Assembly: GCF_035593265.1 (NCBI RefSeq)
Contig: NZ_CP141614.1
Location: forward strand, 496,001 to 560,000
Length of the DNA stretch: 64,000 nt
Source: Limnochorda sp. LNt
Lineage (GTDB): Bacteria; Bacillota; Limnochordia; Limnochordales; Geochordaceae
Reading direction: 5' to 3'
The stretch's first letter is position 1; each line of letters starts with the position of its first letter. The translations under genes and the position numbers were made by a program. The notes beneath the pieces were generated by a model. That model worked only from the letters and a program-made list of their open reading frames with translations, was not told where the DNA came from and ran no database searches. This document shows, in pieces, positions 59,157-64,000 of this stretch.

Positions 59157-60136
59157 CGCGACGCCTCCTCCCACGACCGAGGTGCGGCGGCGGGCAACAC
59201 CCAGAAAGGCTGCGACCAGGCACGTGACCGCCCGTCGCCCTCCACCTCCACCCGCACGTACCCCTCGTCGCCCCGCACGGGGTAGAGAGCCTCCCATCCC
59301 TCCGACTCCGCCAGCGCCCGGCCGCCCCTTCCGAAGAACCGCACCACCGGCGGCCTCCGGTCCATCCCTTCACGCCCCACCGTTACCCTCACCTCGGGGC
59401 GGCCGCTGGCCGTCGCCGCCGAGAAGCTGGCCCTGACGCCGGTGCTGGCATAGAAGGCGCCCCGCGCCAGGGACGACCGCAGCGCCCCCGCTGCCTCTTG
59501 GGGCGAGGCGTAGTCCCGGAGGGGACGCCCGACCCTTACCCAGACCCAGCCGCGGCCGACCTGCTCGGGCCGGTGGCTGTCGTCGACCGCGGTGGCCCAG
59601 AGCGGAGCGTCGGGGCCCCTCGACGCCAGCGCGGCGTCCCAGAGGGCCAGGTTGGCCGAGGTGGGAGCGTGATGGTTGACGATCTCGACCAACGAGAGGC
59701 GAGGGTCGCGAAGGGCCTCGACGGACCACCGCCCGGTGCCGAGGTTGCCGCTCCAGGCGGGGTGGGCCGCCGCCAGGAGCCCACCGGCCCCCGCCGTGCG
59801 CTCCATCTTGTCAGCGGCCGGGGCGAGCAGGGGCACGGGCTCGGTCGTGAAGAGCCGGAGCAGGTGCCGCCCCAGCGGTGGAAACGGCCTCGCCAGCGTG
59901 CTCTCCTCACCGGGCACCAGCAGCAGGCCGTCGTGCCACTCCAAGCGGTCCCACAGCCGGTCGTGATCGGTGACGCAGACGAAGTCGAATCCATGCCGGA
60001 GGTAGGCCGCCGCCACCTCCTCCACGGACATGCGGCCGTCGAAGGAGCGAGAGGTGTGGCAGTGGAGTTGCCCCTTCACCCAGACGGCGGTGTCGGGTGC
60101 CTCGCCGTAGGGATCCCGCAGCGCGATGGGCGTCAC
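59153..60136 (-). CDS. PHP-domain metal-dependent hydrolase (CehA/McbA-like)
   Basis: A 327-residue PHP phosphoesterase-fold protein. Metal ligands are in QLHCHTSRSFDGRMSVEEV near residue 24, VCVTDHDRLWDRLEWHDGL near residue 53, PGEES, AAAHPAWSGN and EIVNHHAP, then WATAVDDSHRPEQVG. A beta-rich C-terminal domain follows. CehA/McbA relatives hydrolyse aryl esters or carbamates and phosphodiesters; the natural substrate is unknown. GTG 60136 overlaps the MutY stop as GTGA, and its own stop overlaps the methyltransferase ATG. Confidence 0.83.
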   Translation of the reverse strand: MTPIALRDPYGEAPDTAVWVKGQLHCHTSRSFDGRMSVEEVAAAYLRHGFDFVCVTDHDRLWDRLEWHDGLLLVPGEESTLARPFPPLGRHLLRLFTTEPVPLLAPAADKMERTAGAGGLLAAAHPAWSGNLGTGRWSVEALRDPRLSLVEIVNHHAPTSANLALWDAALASRGPDAPLWATAVDDSHRPEQVGRGWVWVRVGRPLRDYASPQEAAGALRSSLARGAFYASTGVRASFSAATASGRPEVRVTVGREGMDRRPPVVRFFGRGGRALAESEGWEALYPVRGDEGYVRVEVEGDGRSRAWSQPFWVLPAAAPRSWEEASR

Positions 60137-62184
60137 GGGGCGGCCCGCCCCATCGGCGCGGCACCGCCCTGCAGGCCGACCAGTTGCAGCACCCGGCGAA
60201 AGGCCCGCCCCACCGGCACGTCGGGCAGGGCGTCGGGCGCCACCCACCGCACCCGCTCCCCGTCACCGGGCGACCCGTAGGGAGCGGCTGGCTCCGCCGC
60301 CGAGGTACCCGCCTCCTGCGCCGGGCGCATCAGGTATCCCTGCAGGCGCCACTGCCGGTGGCTGAAGGCATGGGACGTCTCCCCGAGCGGTCGCACGACG
60401 ACCGCCTCGACTCCAGCCTGCTCGGCTGCGGCGCGGCGCGCGGCCTCCTCGGGCGACTCGCCGTCTCGCAACGTGACCGAGGGCAGCGCCCAGAGCGAAC
60501 CCAGCAACCGCCCCTCCTCCCGTCGCACCAGCAGCACCCGCCCCGCTCCGTCGACCACCACCGCGGCCGCCACCCGCTCGATGGGCACGGGCGAGCCGGC
60601 CCGCCGCACCGGCAGCTCCTCCTGGATGCGATACGCCCAGGCGGAGCAGAAGCGCTGCACCGGACACGTCCCGCACAGGGGCTGGGTCGGCCGGCAGATG
60701 GTGCTCCCCAGCTCCATCAGCCCCTGGGTGAAGTCCGCCGCCCGTCCCTCGGGGATCATGGCCCGGGCCCACTGGCCGAGCCGCCGGGCGGCGGCCTGGC
60801 CCGGGGGTGCCCACTCCAGCAGCAGCCGCGACAGCACGCGCATCGCGTTGCCGTCCATGGCGGGCTCGGGCCGGCCGTAGGCGATGCTGGCGATGGCTCC
60901 GGCCATGTAGGGCCCCACGCCGGGCAGAGTGCGCAGCACCGCCGGGTCGTCGGGGATGCGGCCGCCGTGGCGTTGCAGCACCAAGCGGGCGGTCGCGTGC
61001 AGGTGGCGAGCCCGGCGGTAGTAGCCGAGACCCTGCCAGATTGCCAGCACGTCGTCGAGCCGCGCGCGCGCCAGGGACTCCAGGCTGGGAAAGCGCGCCA
61101 GGAAGCGCTGGAAGTACGGGACGACGGTGGCGACCTGGGTCTGCTGCAGCATGAACTCGGAGACGAGGACGGCGTACGGGTCGCCGGCCCGTCGCCAGGG
61201 CAGGGGCCGCTGCGCCTGGGCGAACCAGTCCACCAGCGACTGGCCCACCTGCCGCAGAGGCAGGACGGGGACCTCCCAGCGGGAGGAGCGCCGGGCCCCG
61301 CGCCGCCGCTTTGTCCCCTCCCCGGACCAGTGCTCGACGACGGAGGGCACCTCGCCCACGTGCACCACGGCCGCGTCCGGCAGGGCCCATCTCACCAGCT
61401 CGCGGTCCACCGCCGGCCTGCGCTCCAGGGTGCGGTCGATCTCCGCCGCCCATGCCTCGCTGTCCGCCAGCAGAGCGGGCCGCTCCCAGGGGGGCCGGGC
61501 ACGCAGCTCCGCCATGCGCGCCAGGCGCGGCGGCATCACCCAGATGGCCCGCAGGCCGGCACGGCGCGCGCCCGCCACGTCGTAGAGCAGGTCGTCGCCC
61601 ACGTGGACGCCCTGGGGCGCACGCACGGCTCCGAAGGCCGCGTGGAAGGCCGAGGGCGAGGGCTTGGCCGCTCCGGTCAGATCGGGCGCCGTCACGTGCT
61701 CGAAGCGCTCGAGGATGCCCAGCGCCTCGAGCACGGGCTCCTGGTAGGTCCACAGCCCGTTGGTGGCGACCCGCAGGTGGTGGCCCCGCTCGGCCAGCAT
61801 CGCCAGAGCCACCGGCACCGTCGGATGCTGGAAGGCGACGTAGCCCGGCTGGCGGGCGTAGCGGCGCACCATGTCGGCGATGGGCTCGCCGGGGATGCCC
61901 GAGAGGCCCCGCTCGGCGGCCACCCGGGCGACGATGCCGTCCCAGTCATAGGGAGACACCGCGAGCGGCACCCCGTCAGCGTGCGCTTCGCCACCGGCCG
62001 ACCCCTGTTCCTCGGCCTGCCTGGCCACCGCGAGGCGCCGGAAGTACTCGTCGAGGATGGCGCCCAGGGCCCGGCGGGGATCCTGCGCGAAGGCAGGCGC
62101 CATGGCCGAGCAGAGCTCGGGAAAGATGCCGTCTCGGAACGGATTGCGCATCAAGACGCCGTCGAGGTCGAAGCTAATCCACAA
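60133..62184 (-). CDS. mutY: HAD-family phosphatase fused to MutY A/G-specific adenine glycosylase
   Basis: A 683-residue open frame without internal stop. Residues 1 to about 290 are a HAD hydrolase: ISFDLDGVLMRNPF, LRVATNGLWTYQEPVLEAL, AAKPSPSAFHAAF, VHVGDDLLYDVAGARRAG. Residues about 310-520 are MutY: PLPWRRAGDPYAVLVSEFML (catalytic Glu), LPGVGPYMAGAIASIAYGR, catalytic Asp in AMDGNAMRVL, and an iron-sulfur loop with C-x6-C-x2-C-x5-C in ICRPTQPLCGTCPVQRFC. The C-terminal Nudix-like domain reads 8-oxoG. TTG 62184 has GGAGGG 8 nt upstream. No MutY start with a good ribosome site was found, but an internal GTG cannot be excluded. Confidence 0.8.
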   Translation of the reverse strand: MWISFDLDGVLMRNPFRDGIFPELCSAMAPAFAQDPRRALGAILDEYFRRLAVARQAEEQGSAGGEAHADGVPLAVSPYDWDGIVARVAAERGLSGIPGEPIADMVRRYARQPGYVAFQHPTVPVALAMLAERGHHLRVATNGLWTYQEPVLEALGILERFEHVTAPDLTGAAKPSPSAFHAAFGAVRAPQGVHVGDDLLYDVAGARRAGLRAIWVMPPRLARMAELRARPPWERPALLADSEAWAAEIDRTLERRPAVDRELVRWALPDAAVVHVGEVPSVVEHWSGEGTKRRRGARRSSRWEVPVLPLRQVGQSLVDWFAQAQRPLPWRRAGDPYAVLVSEFMLQQTQVATVVPYFQRFLARFPSLESLARARLDDVLAIWQGLGYYRRARHLHATARLVLQRHGGRIPDDPAVLRTLPGVGPYMAGAIASIAYGRPEPAMDGNAMRVLSRLLLEWAPPGQAAARRLGQWARAMIPEGRAADFTQGLMELGSTICRPTQPLCGTCPVQRFCSAWAYRIQEELPVRRAGSPVPIERVAAAVVVDGAGRVLLVRREEGRLLGSLWALPSVTLRDGESPEEAARRAAAEQAGVEAVVVRPLGETSHAFSHRQWRLQGYLMRPAQEAGTSAAEPAAPYGSPGDGERVRWVAPDALPDVPVGRAFRRVLQLVGLQGGAAPMGRAAP

Positions 62185-64000
62185 CGGCGATGCCCTCCAC
62201 CCGGCCCGACCCCAGGCGGCTGGCCCGCTCCGCCAGTACCGACGCCATCCGGTCCGGGTAGTCCGTGATGATGCCATCGACCCCCAGGGCCGCCAGCCGG
62301 CGCATGTCGGTCACCTCGTTGACGGTCCAGACGTGCACCGGGACGCCCTTGCGGTGCGCCAGGCGGATGAGCGCCTCCGTCACGACGGGCAGACCCTGGT
62401 AGCGCTCGGGCAGCTGCGCGACGGCCGCCGGGGGACTCCAGAAGGCCCCCAGCCCCAGCCGCAGCATGAGCTGCATCCGCAGCGCCTCCCCCTGGCCCAT
62501 GGAGGTGAGGACATCCGGCGCCAGCTCTCGGGCACGGCGCACCACATCGTCGTCGAAGCCCGCCAGGAGCACCCGGTCGCGGGCGCCCGCTTGGTCGACG
62601 ACCTCCAGGATCCGAGCCGCGAAGGACGGGTCCCCCGGCTTCATCTCGACGATGAAGCGACTCCCCGGGAAGGCCGTCAGGACCTCCGTCAGGGTCGGGA
62701 CGGCCACCCCCTGCCCCCTGAAGGGGAACGAGACGCCGTCAGGGCTGAAGCGATAGCCCGCGTCCAGCGCCCGGAGCCCCGCCAGGGTGAGCCGCGCCAC
62801 CTGGCCCTGCCCGTCGGTGGTGCGTTCCACCCGGTCGTCGTGGATCACGACGACCTGACCGTCGGCTGTCTGGTGGACGTCCAGCTCCATCCAGTCTACC
62901 CCGTGCCGCAGGGCCTCTGCGAAGGCCGGCAGGGTGTTCTCGGGCGCCAGCCCCGAGGCGCCCCGGTGCCCGATGTTGCGGGGCCCGATCTCGGTCGCCC
63001 ACAGGGACGCGGGGGCCTCTGCGACGGGCAGCCGGGAGGCCAGCCACGACGCCACCGCCACGCCCAGCGCGACCAGCGCCGAGACGCCCAGGTAGGCGCC
63101 GACGGCCCGAGGCGACGGAGTGGCCAGGCTGGGGATGCGCCGCTGGCGCACCCGCCACTGGACCTCCAGGGGCGGCGAGGCGAGGCCCGTGCGAAGGAAG
63201 AGCAGGGGCGCCAGCACGGTGACCCAGACGGCCACCAGGGCGTAGCCGAAGACCGCCGGTAGCCCGGGAGCCGCATGCGCCCGCACCAGCAGGGCCAATC
63301 CCAGGAGGCCCGCGACCCCCAGGGTCGAGCGGATCAGGTGCTGGAGCGGCGAGGCCTGCCCGCCATAGGGGACGGCTCGCAAGGCGAGCCGGTCCCCGGT
63401 CAGGAGCCCGATGAGAAAGCCGACAGCCCGCTCCGTGGACGAGGAGGGGGAGAGGGGAAACATCAGCAACGGCAGCAATACGGCCAATGCCCAGCGCCAC
63501 GGGCCCCCCTCGTCGCGGCGGCGGTCTCGGCCCATCACGATGGCCGCCAGCAGGATGACCAACAGGCCCAGCGCCCAGCCGCCCAGCAGATCGCCGGGGT
63601 AGTGCACGCCCAGGTAGAGGCGAGAGCCCGAGATGCCCAGGATCATCAGCAGCGCCAGGGCCACGAACCACGGCCGCGGATACTCCAGGGCCAGCCATCC
63701 CCAAAACGTGAGGCTGCCCTGCGCGTGTCCCGAGGGGAAGCCCGGGCCGGTGGCCTCGTACAGCCGCTCGATGCCGAGGGCCGGGTCGGGCCGGGGCATG
63801 GCCGCCCACTCCTTGGCGGCCCCGTTGAGCCAGAGCGTCACCAGCACGACCACCGCCAGCCGGTGCGTCCGCTCCCGGCTGGCCCAGTACAAGATGGGGA
63901 TGGCCAGCATGTAGAAGAGCTCGTCTCCGAGCCAGGTGAGGGCCAGGGCCAGCTGGTCGAGCACCGGTGAGCGAAAGCCTTGCAGCCACTGGATGAGGGT
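62174..64000 (-). CDS. PAP2-family phosphatase fused to glycerophosphodiester phosphodiesterase (5' end outside the window)
   Basis: At least 608 residues; the frame runs through position 64000 (LIQWLQGFRSPVLDQL before the first in-window start), so the true start is outside. The membrane PAP2 part has all three motifs: KEWAAMPRP, GPGFPSGHAQGSLTFWGW and GSRLYLGVHYPGDLLGGW. About 100 residues with more membrane helices follow. Then a GDPD barrel: IGHRGASGLAPENTLPAFAE, MELDVHQTADGQVVVIHDDR, FIVEMKPGD and VWTVNEVTDMRRLAALGVDG. It probably turns over phospholipid head groups and pyrophosphate lipids at the membrane. Its stop overlaps the HAD-MutY start. Confidence 0.85.
   Translation of the reverse strand, partial: TLIQWLQGFRSPVLDQLALALTWLGDELFYMLAIPILYWASRERTHRLAVVVLVTLWLNGAAKEWAAMPRPDPALGIERLYEATGPGFPSGHAQGSLTFWGWLALEYPRPWFVALALLMILGISGSRLYLGVHYPGDLLGGWALGLLVILLAAIVMGRDRRRDEGGPWRWALAVLLPLLMFPLSPSSSTERAVGFLIGLLTGDRLALRAVPYGGQASPLQHLIRSTLGVAGLLGLALLVRAHAAPGLPAVFGYALVAVWVTVLAPLLFLRTGLASPPLEVQWRVRQRRIPSLATPSPRAVGAYLGVSALVALGVAVASWLASRLPVAEAPASLWATEIGPRNIGHRGASGLAPENTLPAFAEALRHGVDWMELDVHQTADGQVVVIHDDRVERTTDGQGQVARLTLAGLRALDAGYRFSPDGVSFPFRGQGVAVPTLTEVLTAFPGSRFIVEMKPGDPSFAARILEVVDQAGARDRVLLAGFDDDVVRRARELAPDVLTSMGQGEALRMQLMLRLGLGAFWSPPAAVAQLPERYQGLPVVTEALIRLAHRKGVPVHVWTVNEVTDMRRLAALGVDGIITDYPDRMASVLAERASRLGSGRVEGIAVVD

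Noticed and set aside
61200-61420. A separate start for MutY inside the HAD-MutY frame
   Set aside because: Several GTG codons exist, but none has a convincing ribosome site, and the first of them would begin inside recognisable HAD C-terminal sequence. The possibility is kept only as a test of the fusion.
1-64000. tRNA, rRNA, CRISPR, prophage or insertion sequences
   Set aside because: No T-arm-like motif with a plausible cloverleaf, no regularly spaced repeats, and no transposase, integrase or phage structural protein was recognised.

Overview
The window looks like chromosomal DNA of a very GC-rich (roughly 70%) member of the Bacillota, probably Limnochordia or a similar high-GC lineage. 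The evidence is strong AGGAGG-type ribosome binding sites, very frequent GTG and TTG starts, a CwlD-type cortex amidase, an AddAB helicase-nuclease, a Bacillota-style Orn/Lys/Arg decarboxylase and several sugar ABC importers. This placement is inferred from content only. Genes are packed tightly, with many ATGA, GTGA and TTGA overlaps. I saw no rRNA, tRNA, CRISPR array, insertion sequence or phage.

Layout. 0.1-9.9 kb (+): a single-direction catabolic and transport cluster: YeiH/UPF0324 exporter, cyclase-family hydrolase, split UxaA-family lyase (large and SAF subunits), Zn-dependent dehydrogenase, 4-OT tautomerase, aspartoacylase-like M14 enzyme, Ldh2-type dehydrogenase and a complete tripartite tricarboxylate transporter (TctA, TctC, TctB). 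The set partly matches known 3-sulfolactate pathways. 9.9-12.5 kb (-): an aminotransferase/amino-acid-dehydrogenase fusion, frameshifted in this sequence, with a clear promoter and operator. 12.6-17.4 kb: TerC, a Clp-fold protease, ExoD, an isocitrate/isopropylmalate dehydrogenase homologue and a NagB-like enzyme. 17.4-26.9 kb: TetR regulator, AddB (two frameshifts), AddA, a CDP-alcohol phosphatidyltransferase, a second Ldh2 enzyme and a YgjP-like protease.

26.9-42 kb: a divergent sugar locus. On the left (-) run GH42 galactosidase, ROK kinase, SIS protein, sugar-binding protein, two permeases and a secreted GH51-like hydrolase. On the right (+) run a GntR/UTRA repressor, AnmK and a peptide-type importer without ATPases. 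A perfect 14-bp palindrome lies between the two arms. 42-44.3 kb (-): a sulfur-handling cluster of DsrE, TusA, a sulfide:quinone reductase (frameshifted) and DUF1641. 44.6-46 kb (+): a small unknown protein coupled to MeaB. 46-50.3 kb (-): a LacI-controlled sugar ABC importer with a LacI-type operator. 50.5-57.4 kb: Nudix, CwlD, a CofE-like protein, a second amidase, a basic-amino-acid decarboxylase, a class A beta-lactamase-fold protein, YjbQ and OsmC. 57.4-64 kb: a ribokinase (frameshifted), then a leftward stack of overlapping genes: PAP2-GDPD fusion (cut by the window edge), HAD-MutY fusion, PHP/CehA-type hydrolase and methyltransferase.

Two patterns cross the window. First, strong GC stem-loops lie 9-12 nt after the stop codon of three different solute-binding-protein genes, before the permease genes. 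Second, five genes carry single-base frameshifts in otherwise well-preserved proteins, which suggests consensus errors in the assembly more than gene decay.
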